Of a stretch of 27,085 nucleotides of DNA, positions 14,480 to 21,981 are shown piece by piece. Source of the DNA: CAZZEX01 sp964653285 (GTDB taxonomy: Bacteria > Chloroflexota > Anaerolineae > B4-G1); assembly GCA_964653285.1 (NCBI GenBank), contig CAZZEX010000063.1, forward strand, positions 1 to 27,085, written 5' to 3'. The position numbers were made by a program, and so were the translations under genes. The notes below the pieces were generated by a model. It worked only from the letters and a program-made list of their open reading frames with translations. It was not told the origin of the DNA and searched no databases. The stretch's first letter is position 1. Every line of letters starts with the position of its first letter.

Positions 14480-16729
14480 TCACTCGCTAACGAAGGTAGC
14501 CGTCCACTCTGGTCGGTCAGGCGCTTCGCCGGCCGCCAGCATTCCCCGCCATTTCTCGTCGGTCAGACGGTCGGCCATCGGCCAGGGGAATTCGTAGTAC
14601 GAGTAGACGCCGCCTTTGGCGATGTGCAGCCCGCCAACCCCGTCCGGCACGACGACGTAAATCTCAGAGATGTAGCCAGTGCCCTCCTCCAATACACTCC
14701 CGAGGGGGTCAGTGGCGACGTCGGCGACGACGGGGGCCTGGTCGTCCTGCTCGAAAAAGGGCATGCCTTCACCCTCCTGGTCAGCGGCGGCCAGTGTCAT
14801 CACTTCCAACTCGCCCCCGTAGAACTTGATGCGCTCGTAGTCGTCGTTGGTCAGCGGCTCGCCCGCCAGTTCTCGCTGCGACACATCGAGCAGGAACGCG
14901 AGCAGGTCATCAAGTCGCCACAGATTGGCGGCCGTGTTCTCGGTCAGCAGGCCACGGCTCTCCAGCCCATCGGCCGTCTGCCGGGTGAGCGCGAGGAGGC
15001 GGGCGTAGGCATCCGGGTTAGGCTCGACCCAGCCGTGGGGCGGCTCTGGCGGCTCGCCACCGCCGCCCAACTCCGCCATCACCTGCTTGGCGTAGAGGAT
15101 GGTGTCGTGCTTCAGTTCGGTCCAGGAGCCCAATGCCGCATGCAGATCCTTGCGCGTCCAGGCCTGGGTCTGCATGAAGGCCGGGTACTGCGCGCCCTTC
15201 GGCTCCAGGAGCGGCCCGAAGGCGTAGAGCCAGGCCCAGTAGAGGTTCTGGGTCCAGGAGTCCATCTGCAACGCGCCGACCTCCTCCTGGAGTTTGACCA
15301 TCTGTTCCGGGTAGTGGAGGTAGGCGGTCTCGCCCATCTCGTCGAGGATGGAGTAGGCTTCCTCTGAGCCCAGCGCGGCCATCACGTCGAGACCCTTGGG
15401 CAGCATGCGGGGGTTGGCCATCGTGCCGACCTCGCGCCAGATGAGTTCTTCGAAGATGTAGGCATCGAGGACAAAGCGTTGGCCCATAAAGCGGAAGCCC
15501 TGTGTCACTTGCTCCTTGTCCTCCCAGATGTAGACCCACATGGAGTTGATCTGCGGCGGCGGGAGATGGCGGGCGGCCTCGACGAAGGCGGCGAACTTGG
15601 CCTCGTCGGCGATGGCGGAGGCGGGAGCGTCGAGGCCGAAGACAGTGTCCCACAGCGCGCCGTACTCGTGGAAGCCCAGGTCGTCCGCCTTGCCGACGAT
15701 GAAGACGGTGGGGTCGTAGACCCGCGCCCAGACGCCGGCGGCCGGCTGGCCATTCACGTCGGCATTGCGCAGGATGTAGGTGATCAGAAGCGCCATACGG
15801 GTCTCGTCGGGCCTCTGCAGGCGCATATTGATGCGGCCATACCACATCATGGCGCGGAAGTAGCGCTGGAGTTGCTCGCTGCGGGTGTAGTGGCCGCGAG
15901 GCACGTACTGGGAGTAGTCCTCGCACAAACAGGGCTGGTCGAGGCACTCCGGCGGGGGCATCGTATCGCAGGGGTCACAGTTCTCCGGGCAGCCCTGGCT
16001 GAAGATGGGGCTGGCGTCCATACCCCCATGGGCCTCGATGAGCGCCAGTTCCGCCTGCACCAGGTCGGCCACCTCCGGCGGGGTGACGGCAGCGGGGTTA
16101 ATGAGGGCATCGGCGACGGCGAAATAGGCGACGACGCGCCGGGCGACGTCCTCCAGTTCGGTGCCCTGCAGGTCCGCGCGGAGATCTATCGCCGATTGGA
16201 GACAGGCGGCGGTGAGGGCGCGGATTTCAGGCTCAAAGCGCTCCCGCTCCAGGTCACGCAGCATCTTGTCGAAGAGCAGGTGGTAGACGTGGTAGACGGA
16301 GTCGGTGGTGACGAAGACAGGGATTTCGTCGTAGCGGGCGCTCTCGTAGACCTGGAAGAACTCCAGCCAGCCGGCCGGCACGACGACGAAGCCGTTCCGC
16401 GCCAGGAGTGCCGCTTGCGCGTCGCTGAACGTGAACCGGTCGTAGTTGCCCAGCGTCGCCAGGTCCACCGGCAAACCGTACCCCTCGTAGGCTGCGGGCA
16501 GGCTGACGGAGATCTCAGGGTAGGCGGCGAAGCCCGGCCCGCGCACGTCAGGGGGCGGAGTGGGCGGGACGGCGGTAGGTGAAGCCGCGGGCGGCAAGGT
16601 AGGTGGGGCTGCGGTAGGGGGCGGCATCATGGTCACCGGGGGCGGCGTCGGCGTCGTGGGCAGGTTGCAGGCCAGCGTGGCGGCGATGAGGGGCAGCAGT
16701 GCGATTATGCTTGCTCTTGACTTATGCAT
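14480..16729 (-). CDS. DUF3160 lipoprotein
   Basis: A 749-residue predicted surface lipoprotein. The lipobox A-T-L-A-C puts the modified Cys at residue 21, followed by a Thr/Pro/Ala linker to about residue 62. The remainder matches the DUF3160 family as I know it, with T-D-S-V-Y-H-V-Y-H-L-L-F-D-K-M-L and Y-G-R-I-N-M-R as typical stretches. The family has no established function. A Cys-rich loop (residues about 250-275, seven Cys in C-P-E-N-C-D-P-C and P-C-L-C-E) may form disulfides or hold metal. GAGGAGGT lies 7 nt before the ATG, the strongest Shine-Dalgarno sequence in this cluster. The stop is 7 nt before the capA-like gene's GTG, so the two are probably one operon with uppP. Confidence 0.92.
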   Translation of the reverse strand: MHKSRASIIALLPLIAATLACNLPTTPTPPPVTMMPPPTAAPPTLPPAASPTAVPPTPPPDVRGPGFAAYPEISVSLPAAYEGYGLPVDLATLGNYDRFTFSDAQAALLARNGFVVVPAGWLEFFQVYESARYDEIPVFVTTDSVYHVYHLLFDKMLRDLERERFEPEIRALTAACLQSAIDLRADLQGTELEDVARRVVAYFAVADALINPAAVTPPEVADLVQAELALIEAHGGMDASPIFSQGCPENCDPCDTMPPPECLDQPCLCEDYSQYVPRGHYTRSEQLQRYFRAMMWYGRINMRLQRPDETRMALLITYILRNADVNGQPAAGVWARVYDPTVFIVGKADDLGFHEYGALWDTVFGLDAPASAIADEAKFAAFVEAARHLPPPQINSMWVYIWEDKEQVTQGFRFMGQRFVLDAYIFEELIWREVGTMANPRMLPKGLDVMAALGSEEAYSILDEMGETAYLHYPEQMVKLQEEVGALQMDSWTQNLYWAWLYAFGPLLEPKGAQYPAFMQTQAWTRKDLHAALGSWTELKHDTILYAKQVMAELGGGGEPPEPPHGWVEPNPDAYARLLALTRQTADGLESRGLLTENTAANLWRLDDLLAFLLDVSQRELAGEPLTNDDYERIKFYGGELEVMTLAAADQEGEGMPFFEQDDQAPVVADVATDPLGSVLEEGTGYISEIYVVVPDGVGGLHIAKGGVYSYYEFPWPMADRLTDEKWRGMLAAGEAPDRPEWTATFVSE

Positions 16730-16763
16730 TGGAATACCTCCTCTTATGTTTCAAAAGAGCATC

Positions 16764-17780
16764 TCACGGTGCTAAGAACTGCCAGGTGCCCGTCCTTACG
16801 TCCCAGCTATTGATCTGGGCAATCTGATCGCTGAAAATGCGCATAAACGCTTTGCCCTGGCCAAGAGATTCGCCGGTCTGCTCCTGCCATGTGGTGGTGA
16901 AGCCCTGCTCTGGAGCCGTCGCCCAACCCAGCCCATCTCGCACGCCGGTGTTTTCGCGCCAGAGCTTGCCGAATCCCCGGATCGGCTGCAGCAACCCCGC
17001 TGGAGGCACAATCGCTGGATCGCTCTCAGGCATCCCCTCGGTCCAGGTGCCCTCGTAGTGCTCGTACGTGCCATCGTCGTAGAGCACGAGGATGAAACGC
17101 TGCAGCGTAAAGTCCTCCCCGTGAACTTCTTCCAGCCAGATCATACGTCCGTGCTCGAAGGGCTGCTCTGCTGCCCAGGTATCGCTTGCCTCGTACCGCG
17201 GGCAGGCTGCGGGCGCAGGCGCAAAGAAGTACTCGTATTCGCACGCCCACTCGACCGTGACTGATTCGAAGACGTGGTTGCCTGCGGCGTCGTAGGCCAT
17301 CAGCGTCATCGGCGGGTTGCGGTAAAAGGTGCCGGCGAGTTCGACGGTGAGCGTGCCGTTGGGAGGCACACCCCACTCCTGGAAAAAGCGGTGCGACGTG
17401 CCGCTCCAGATCGTTCCCCTGACGGCACCGGTCGTCTGCCAGTTGAAGGTCAACCGCTTGCCCGTGGCGACATCTTCCACGTCAACGATAAAGAACAGTA
17501 TGGCCAGCTCTGGGGCCGCCGGTTGTTCGGTGACAGTTGGCGCAGGTGGCGAAGTCGCGGGAGGGGCTTCAGTCGGGGACTCTGTCGGTACTTCTGTCGG
17601 TACTTCTGTCGGCGCTGCCGCAGGCTGCACAGTCGGGGCTTCGGTGGGCGTCATAGCTGACAACGTCGGTTGTACGGGCGTGGGAGTAGGCTCCGTCACC
17701 GCCTGGCAAGCGAGCGATGCGACGATCAAAGAGCCCAAGGCCAATAACACAAGCCTACTTGATTTGGTTAGACGGTACAT
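16764..17780 (-). CDS. Lipoprotein with Thr/Pro linker and repeat-like C-terminal domain
   Basis: A 338-residue secreted lipoprotein of unknown function. The lipobox A-S-L-A-C gives Cys25, followed by a Pro/Thr/Glu linker with P-T-E-V tandem units (about 50-75). The middle (about 90-180) looks like a beta-sandwich domain, and Cys occurs twice around 181-195. The last ~120 residues include L-Q-P-I-R-G-F-G-K-L-W-R and R-D-G-L-G-W-A-T-A-P-E-Q-G, a pattern I associate with Chloroflexota surface proteins but cannot name. The ATG at 17780 has only a weak AAGAAG upstream. It lies 34 nt before the DUF3160 gene and 38 nt after the FG-GAP-like gene, so co-transcription is likely. Confidence 0.85.
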   Translation of the reverse strand: MYRLTKSSRLVLLALGSLIVASLACQAVTEPTPTPVQPTLSAMTPTEAPTVQPAAAPTEVPTEVPTESPTEAPPATSPPAPTVTEQPAAPELAILFFIVDVEDVATGKRLTFNWQTTGAVRGTIWSGTSHRFFQEWGVPPNGTLTVELAGTFYRNPPMTLMAYDAAGNHVFESVTVEWACEYEYFFAPAPAACPRYEASDTWAAEQPFEHGRMIWLEEVHGEDFTLQRFILVLYDDGTYEHYEGTWTEGMPESDPAIVPPAGLLQPIRGFGKLWRENTGVRDGLGWATAPEQGFTTTWQEQTGESLGQGKAFMRIFSDQIAQINSWDVRTGTWQFLAP

Positions 17781-17818
17781 TTCTCAATACTTCTTATGTG
17801 GGTAAGGGGCAGACTTTC

Positions 17819-18487
17819 TCAATGAACAGCAATGGCCAGTATAGCGCCGTTATCCATATCGGTCAAGCGGAGTTGGCGGAAGGTGCCGGGGGGCGAGCGC
17901 CATTCCAGTGTGAAGCCGAAGCCGTTCCAGCGCCAGACGTCCACGTGGGTGGCGGGGCCATCGCGCCCCGTGGTGTAGTCCCCCTCCAGCGTCACCACCT
18001 CGCTCTGCCCGTCCCCGTCCACGTCCCCCACTGCCAGCGCCAGGAGTGGCGCAGGCAGCGCCGATCCGGCCCAGGTTTCGCGCCCGCCGTAGGGATCGAG
18101 CAGGATGAGGTGGCAACTATCCCCCGCTGCGTCGTGGAAGCCGGCGATGGGACTGGGAGCAGAACTCCAGCGCTGGATGGGCCAGTCGCGCCAGGGCCGC
18201 CAGACCAGGAGCACCCATTCGGGAGAGCCATCGTTGGTGACGTCGGCCAGGATCGAGACAGTGACGTGCCAGGCATGAGGAATGAGGGGAGAACAAGGAG
18301 ACCAGGAGACGAGGGACGAGGGAGAAAGAGGAGGCAAGGAAGCAGGAAGCAGGGTAAAGGAGTCGTCGTGAAAGGCGTAGACTTGCCAGGGGGCCAGGGG
18401 AGCAGAACGCGGGAGCGACGCGAGGAGAACAATTACGGACATCGTGACCACACCCCGGACCGTCATCCACGACCTGTCATTGTTCAT
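17819..18487 (-). CDS. Exported FG-GAP/VCBS-like repeat protein
   Basis: A 222-residue protein of unknown function. A signal-like hydrophobic segment lies at about 10-30. Two blocks resemble FG-GAP/VCBS beta-propeller repeats with acidic calcium-loop character: A-D-V-T-N-D-G-S-P-E-W and V-G-D-V-D-G-D-G-Q-S-E-V. It has too few repeats for a whole propeller, so it is short for the family. Residues about 44-71 (rich in Ser, Pro and Leu) are encoded by 7-bp tandem repeats. The ATG lies inside AACAATG heptamers and overlaps the tgt gene by 11 nt, with no Shine-Dalgarno sequence, so translation may be coupled to tgt. A start at the ATG of M-T-V-R-G (codon 8) is also possible. Confidence 0.75.
   Translation of the reverse strand: MNNDRSWMTVRGVVTMSVIVLLASLPRSAPLAPWQVYAFHDDSFTLLPASLPPLSPSSLVSWSPCSPLIPHAWHVTVSILADVTNDGSPEWVLLVWRPWRDWPIQRWSSAPSPIAGFHDAAGDSCHLILLDPYGGRETWAGSALPAPLLALAVGDVDGDGQSEVVTLEGDYTTGRDGPATHVDVWRWNGFGFTLEWRSPPGTFRQLRLTDMDNGAILAIAVH
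18275..18354. repeat. Purine-rich heptamer repeats in the FG-GAP-like gene
   Basis: Imperfect 7-nt units (GGAGACC, AGGAGAC, GAGGGAC, then GAAGCAG twice) run through the stretch. It is in frame on the coding strand as a Leu/Pro/Ser-rich segment. Confidence 0.7.
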
Positions 18488-19598
18488 TGTTCATTGATTC
18501 ATTGCTCATTCTCTGCCAGAACGCTTCTTGATACGCCTGGAAGCCCCCTTCCAGGATGGCCTCCCGGAGTTCGCGGGCGATGGTGAGCATCAGGTGAAGG
18601 TTGTGGAGAGTGAGCAGGTGATGGCCCAGGATTTCGTTGGCGCGGGTCAGGTGGCGGAGGTAGGCGCGGCTGAAGTGGGCGCAGGCATAGCAAGTGCAGC
18701 CGGGCTCCAGCGGCCTGGGATCGTCGGCGAAGCGGGCATTACGCAGATTGAGGCGACCGGTGCGCGTGAGCGCACCGCCGTTGCGGGCCAGCCGCGTGGG
18801 GAGCACGCAGTCGAACATGTCCACCCCCCGCGCCACACATTCCACCAGGTCCTCTGGCGTGCCCACTCCCATCAGGTAGCGGGGCTGGTCGGCCGGCAGG
18901 AGCCCGTCCAGGAGTTCCAGCACCCCGTGCATCTGCTCCTTGGTCTCGCCCACGCTCAAGCCCCCGATGGCGTAGCCATCGAAGCCCAGGTCGGTCAGGA
19001 AGCGAGCGGAGCGCTCCCGCAGGTCGGGGAAGACCCCGCCCTGGACGATGCCGAAGAGGGCCTGATCGCGGCGGGTTTTGGCGGCCTGGCACCGCTCGGC
19101 CCAGACGCAGGTGCGGCCCAGCGCCTCGACGTTGTAGTCATAGTCCAGGGGCGAGGCGCACTCGTCCAGGCAGGTGATGATATCTGCCCCCAGGTTCTCC
19201 TGGATGGCAATGACCCTTTCCGGGGTGAAGCGGTGTTCGGAACCATCTATGTGAGAGCAGAAAGTCACCCCGTCGGCGTCAATCCCGCGCCGCTGGGCCA
19301 GGCTGAAGACCTGGTAGCCACCAGAGTCGGTGAGGATGGGGCCATCCCAGCCCATAAAGGTATGCAGGCCGCCCAGCCGGGCGATGCGCTCGTCGCCGGG
19401 GCGTAGATGGAGGTGATAAGTGTTGGAAAGGATGACCGTCGCGCCCAGGTCCTCGAGGTCGCGAGGTGAGATGGCCTTGACGGTGGCCTGGGTGCCGACA
19501 GGCATAAACACCGGCGTAGGCACCTGCCCGTGGGGGGTCTGGAGCAGCCCGGCACGGGCGTGGCCGTCGGCGGTGAGTAAGTCGAAGTGGAACATCAT
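18477..19598 (-). CDS. tgt: Queuine tRNA-ribosyltransferase (Tgt)
   Basis: A 373-residue tRNA-guanine transglycosylase, which exchanges the wobble guanine of GUN-anticodon tRNAs for preQ1 on the way to queuosine. The family features are all present. D-S-G-G-Y-Q-V-F-S carries the catalytic-site Asp, D-E-C-A-S and V-Q-G-G are in the base pocket, and D-M-F-D-C-V-L-P-T-R (about 258-267) carries the nucleophile. The zinc site is C-T-C-Y-A-C (about 301-306) with H-N at the end of that domain. The last nine residues (S-N-E-S-M-N-N-E-Q) come from AACAATG heptamers, which also supply the start codon of the next gene. The ATG-ATG start has only a weak GCTGAG before it. A long hairpin lies directly upstream. 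Confidence 0.97.
   Translation of the reverse strand: MMFHFDLLTADGHARAGLLQTPHGQVPTPVFMPVGTQATVKAISPRDLEDLGATVILSNTYHLHLRPGDERIARLGGLHTFMGWDGPILTDSGGYQVFSLAQRRGIDADGVTFCSHIDGSEHRFTPERVIAIQENLGADIITCLDECASPLDYDYNVEALGRTCVWAERCQAAKTRRDQALFGIVQGGVFPDLRERSARFLTDLGFDGYAIGGLSVGETKEQMHGVLELLDGLLPADQPRYLMGVGTPEDLVECVARGVDMFDCVLPTRLARNGGALTRTGRLNLRNARFADDPRPLEPGCTCYACAHFSRAYLRHLTRANEILGHHLLTLHNLHLMLTIARELREAILEGGFQAYQEAFWQRMSNESMNNEQ
18478..18512. repeat. TCATTGT heptamers at the tgt stop/next start
   Basis: Four to five units of TCATTGT/TCATTGA. On the coding strand they supply the last codons and TGA of tgt, and the ATG of the following gene. Same family as 3659-3695. Confidence 0.85.
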
Positions 19599-19611
19599 TT
19601 CTCAGCAGCCA

Positions 19612-19696
19612 TGGCGGCTCGCTGGCCCGCCTCCACTCGCCACGATGAAGCAGCGAGTCGGGGCAAGCGCAACGAGCCGCCAACAAAGCGTTAAGC
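19612..19696. repeat. Long hairpin with attC-like GTTAAGC end, upstream of tgt
   Basis: TGGCGGCTCG (19612-19621) pairs perfectly with CGAGCCGCCA (19673-19682). Inside it ACTCGC (19635-19640) pairs with GCGAGT (19653-19658). Just outside one end lies GTTAAGC (19690-19696), which fits the integron core consensus GTTRRRY. The matching RYYYAAC box is not found on the other side, so an attC identity is doubtful. There is no U-tract. Confidence 0.5.
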
Positions 19697-19744
19697 GCCA
19701 CGCGTGCTCAATCCTTCACAACGTACAGTGCAAACTGCTACCAA

Positions 19745-21343
19745 TCAGGGCCAGCCTCGCATCACTATCGGCACGTAGAGATACCAACCGGCCTTGACTG
19801 TGACACTATCGCCGCCCTTTGCGCCCTCCTCAGTCGTGACTTGGACCACGTTGGTCAGCGGCCCGACGTAACCCACCTCTGCGGTGACAACGACCGTCTC
19901 CGTCCAGACGCCACCGGGCCTGGTGATGGGCGCTGTCCAGGTGATGGCTGTCCCGCCAGGCAAGACCAACGTCCTGTCGAACATTTCTTCGCCGAGCGTG
20001 GTGGAAAAGGGCAACGTGTCGGTGATGGTGGCGTTCAGGTTCACGTCGCTGGTGTTGGTCACGCGGATAGTGTAGACCAGTCGCCCACCGGGCCGCACCA
20101 CGTCGGGTTCGGCCTGCTTGGTCACGACCATTCCAGTCTCGTCAGCGCCAATGTCATAGCCGCTGCCCTGCGGGCGTGGCTGGCCATCTATGTCGCCACC
20201 CACACCTGCGTTTACGCCCTGATCAATGGCTGCCGATGCCAGGCCGATGTGATAGTTACCACCGTTGGGGTCCACGAAGGCCGGATCGCCGTCAATGCCG
20301 TGATTGGCGGCGAAGTTGCCGGAACCGTCCACCTTGTCCTGCAACCCGGTCTCCCACAACGTTTTGTCCAGCGTTGCCGAGCAGTCCTTCTCAACCCATA
20401 CCCCGCCGGGCCGACCGATGATGGTGTTAATGAGAGTCAGGGTCGCGGTAGGGCCGACGTTGATCATCCAGGAAGTGTTCGACGAGGTGTTGGTCACAAA
20501 GGTATTGTGCAGCAGCCGGCCCTGGCTGGGGCACTCGCCGGGACAGGCCGGGTGGTCGGATATCCCGTAGACACGCACTGATGATCCGTCTGTTGAGCGG
20601 TTCCGTGCCACGATGTTGTTGGTCATGGTGAAGGAGCCACTACCGACAATCTCAAGCCCACCAGCCTGCGACGCCTGATTGCCAAGAATCGTATTGGCCT
20701 CGAAGGCAACCGCGCTCTGCATCACGTACACTCCACCTCCGCCCAGGCTGGCCACGTTGTTCATCACCACGCTCTTGCCCAGGGTCGGCACGCCGTACCA
20801 GAACGCTACCCCCCCGCCGTAGTCGGCCGTGCTGCTCAGGATGCGGCATCTGTTGATCACCGGGCTGGCGTTGTGGGCATAGACCGCGCCGCCCGAGTCA
20901 GTCAGGACGCGCCCGTTGCGCAGGGTGAAGCCATCCAGTATCGGGGACACCGTGCCGGTGATGTAGACCACCCGTCGGACGTTCTCGCCGTCCAGCGTGG
21001 TGGTGTAGACGCCGGGCAGCACCTCAGTGCCGGTGATGCCATTCCAGCCGCCGTAGAGGATGATGTTCTTGGTGACCGTGATGACGGCTGCACCGGTGCC
21101 GGTGTAGGCGCCCCCGGCCACGTAGATGACATCGCTGTCCACGGCCTGTCCTAGTGCCGTTTGCAGGGCGCACGGATTGGCCTGGGTACAGTTTGTGCCG
21201 GTGCCATCAGTCTTGACGAACAGCGCCCCTGGATCAGCGCGAGCTATCTGAGACGCTCCGTCTAGCAGCAGGAACAACCCAACCAGGAGCATCCCCCCAA
21301 CCACCAGACTGAAGACAACACGCATGTTCTTGCTGACGCTCAT
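19745..21343 (-). CDS. Secreted right-handed beta-helix protein with DUF11-like domain
   Basis: A 532-residue predicted extracellular protein. Residues about 8-35 form a signal peptide ending near A-R-A-D. Residues about 60-370 have the repeated S-x-x-x-x-N-N and G-G-G pattern of right-handed parallel beta-helix proteins (pectate-lyase-like fold), including an opening D-V-I-Y-V-A-G-G-A-Y-T-G. No catalytic signature is evident. Residues about 405-505 look like a DUF11-type beta-sandwich (V-T-N-T-S-D-V-N-L-N-A-T-I-T-D-T-L-P). The tail ends Y-L-Y-V-P-I-V-M-R-G-W-P, resembling the Y-L-P-L-V-L/M-R tails of many Chloroflexota secreted proteins. AAAGGAG precedes the ATG at good spacing. A strong minus-strand promoter lies about 390 nt upstream. 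Role may be adhesion or polysaccharide binding (inference). Confidence 0.88.
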   Translation of the reverse strand: MSVSKNMRVVFSLVVGGMLLVGLFLLLDGASQIARADPGALFVKTDGTGTNCTQANPCALQTALGQAVDSDVIYVAGGAYTGTGAAVITVTKNIILYGGWNGITGTEVLPGVYTTTLDGENVRRVVYITGTVSPILDGFTLRNGRVLTDSGGAVYAHNASPVINRCRILSSTADYGGGVAFWYGVPTLGKSVVMNNVASLGGGGVYVMQSAVAFEANTILGNQASQAGGLEIVGSGSFTMTNNIVARNRSTDGSSVRVYGISDHPACPGECPSQGRLLHNTFVTNTSSNTSWMINVGPTATLTLINTIIGRPGGVWVEKDCSATLDKTLWETGLQDKVDGSGNFAANHGIDGDPAFVDPNGGNYHIGLASAAIDQGVNAGVGGDIDGQPRPQGSGYDIGADETGMVVTKQAEPDVVRPGGRLVYTIRVTNTSDVNLNATITDTLPFSTTLGEEMFDRTLVLPGGTAITWTAPITRPGGVWTETVVVTAEVGYVGPLTNVVQVTTEEGAKGGDSVTVKAGWYLYVPIVMRGWP

Positions 21344-21384
21344 TTTTCGCTCCTTTCCTTCAGCATACGCAGCCTAATCGGAAA

Positions 21385-21404
21385 TAGACGAAGTACTTCG
21401 CCTA
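21385..21404. promoter_or_regulatory. 20-bp palindrome, operator-like
   Basis: TAG-A-CGAAGTACTTCG-C-CTA: a perfect 12-bp core with matching outer TAG/CTA and one mismatch pair. It lies 42 nt upstream of the beta-helix gene. It could bind a dimeric regulator; no partner is known. Confidence 0.45.
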
Positions 21405-21467
21405 TCGCTCCGGTACAGGCCAGTAAACGAACTCGCCAACCAACGCACTCGAAGCCTTGCCTTAACC

Positions 21468-21708
21468 TTACTCCCAGCGATCACCTCCTTCCCCCAGCGG
21501 ATCGTCCAGCGGGCTGCGGATGTGGCCAGGTACTTGCGGCTCACGTAGGTGTGAGTTGCTGAATGTAGACAAGTTCCTGGATGTAGATGTAGCGGAGGTC
21601 GCTCCCGGCCTCCAGCAGGTGGGTGGCGAAAGCGTGCCTAGGGTATGCACTGTGGTCCGCTCGCAGATGCCCGCTCAGTGCGGCCACGACAGCTCCCCTG
21701 ATGCTCAC
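21468..21708 (-). pseudogene. Remnant of a tyrosine recombinase (integrase) C-terminus
   Basis: On the minus strand a GTG at 21708 (AGGGAG six nt before it) opens a 55-codon frame ending at 21541. It reads R-H-A-F-A-T-H-L-L-E-A-G-S-D-L-R-Y-I, the box II region of XerC/D-like recombinases. It then continues in two other frames as T-Y-V-S-R-K-Y-L-A and H-I-R-S-P-L-D-D, which match the family's T-H-V-S-x-K-x-L-x-x-I-x-S-P-L-D end. The G-H and catalytic Tyr segment is missing, replaced by a small Y-I-Q-E-L duplication, and the first box II His is lost (A-Y-P-R-H for H-T-L-R-H). The gene is therefore dead, truncated at both ends and frameshifted. Confidence 0.75.
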
Positions 21709-21729
21709 GCGACTCCCTGGTCCAAACCT

Positions 21730-21759
21730 ATTTTATCACAACTCTATGCTAATTGTCAA
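21730..21759 (-). promoter_or_regulatory. Strong minus-strand promoter facing the integrase remnant
   Basis: On the minus strand TTGACA (21759-21754) and TAAAAT (21735-21730), with a TG before the -10, are 18 nt apart. Transcription would start near 21723 and could read through the integrase remnant into the beta-helix gene. Confidence 0.7.
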
Positions 21760-21782
21760 CTCCCCCTTCAAGAGAAGCGACC

Positions 21783-21811
21783 TTGCCTTCATCCTTCCTC
21801 AGTGCTACAAT
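21783..21811 (+). promoter_or_regulatory. Promoter of the glyA-gcvT fusion
   Basis: TTGCCT (21783-21788) and TACAAT (21806-21811) are 17 nt apart. Start near 21818 gives a leader of about 165 nt that contains the MITE-like element. Confidence 0.7.
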
Positions 21812-21853
21812 ACCACCGCGTTCAGCAACGAGCATCCAGCATCAAGCAAAGGA

Positions 21854-21964
21854 GGTATCTTTTCAATATCTTGGGGTAGAGGCAACGTAGGGCGGTTTTG
21901 CTAACCGCCATACAGGGTCGGATAGCAAATCCGACCTTTCGTCCCAGCTTTTTGAAAAGATACC
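21854..21964 (+). mobile_element. 111-bp MITE-like element with perfect 13-bp inverted ends
   Basis: GGTATCTTTTCAA (21854-21866) and TTGAAAAGATACC (21952-21964) are perfect inverted repeats. AAAGGA directly flanks both sides (21848-21853, 21965-21970), like a target-site duplication. That duplicated sequence is the Shine-Dalgarno of the glyA fusion. Inside lie two small hairpins: GGCGGTT/AACCGCC (21891-21909) and GGTCGGAT/ATCCGACC (21916-21936). In RNA the ends would close a multibranch structure, so a structured leader is the alternative reading. Confidence 0.6.
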
Positions 21965-21981
21965 AAAGGAGTATACGACAA

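Noticed and set aside
14066..15367. Long plus-strand open frame opposite the capA-like and DUF3160 genes
   Set aside because: It spans two recognised genes on the other strand and shows only low-complexity composition.
21478..21491. GCGATCACCTCCTT resembles the 3' end of 16S rRNA
   Set aside because: Nothing upstream matches 16S rRNA. It is the complement of a GGAGG-like stretch in the integrase remnant region and is likely chance.
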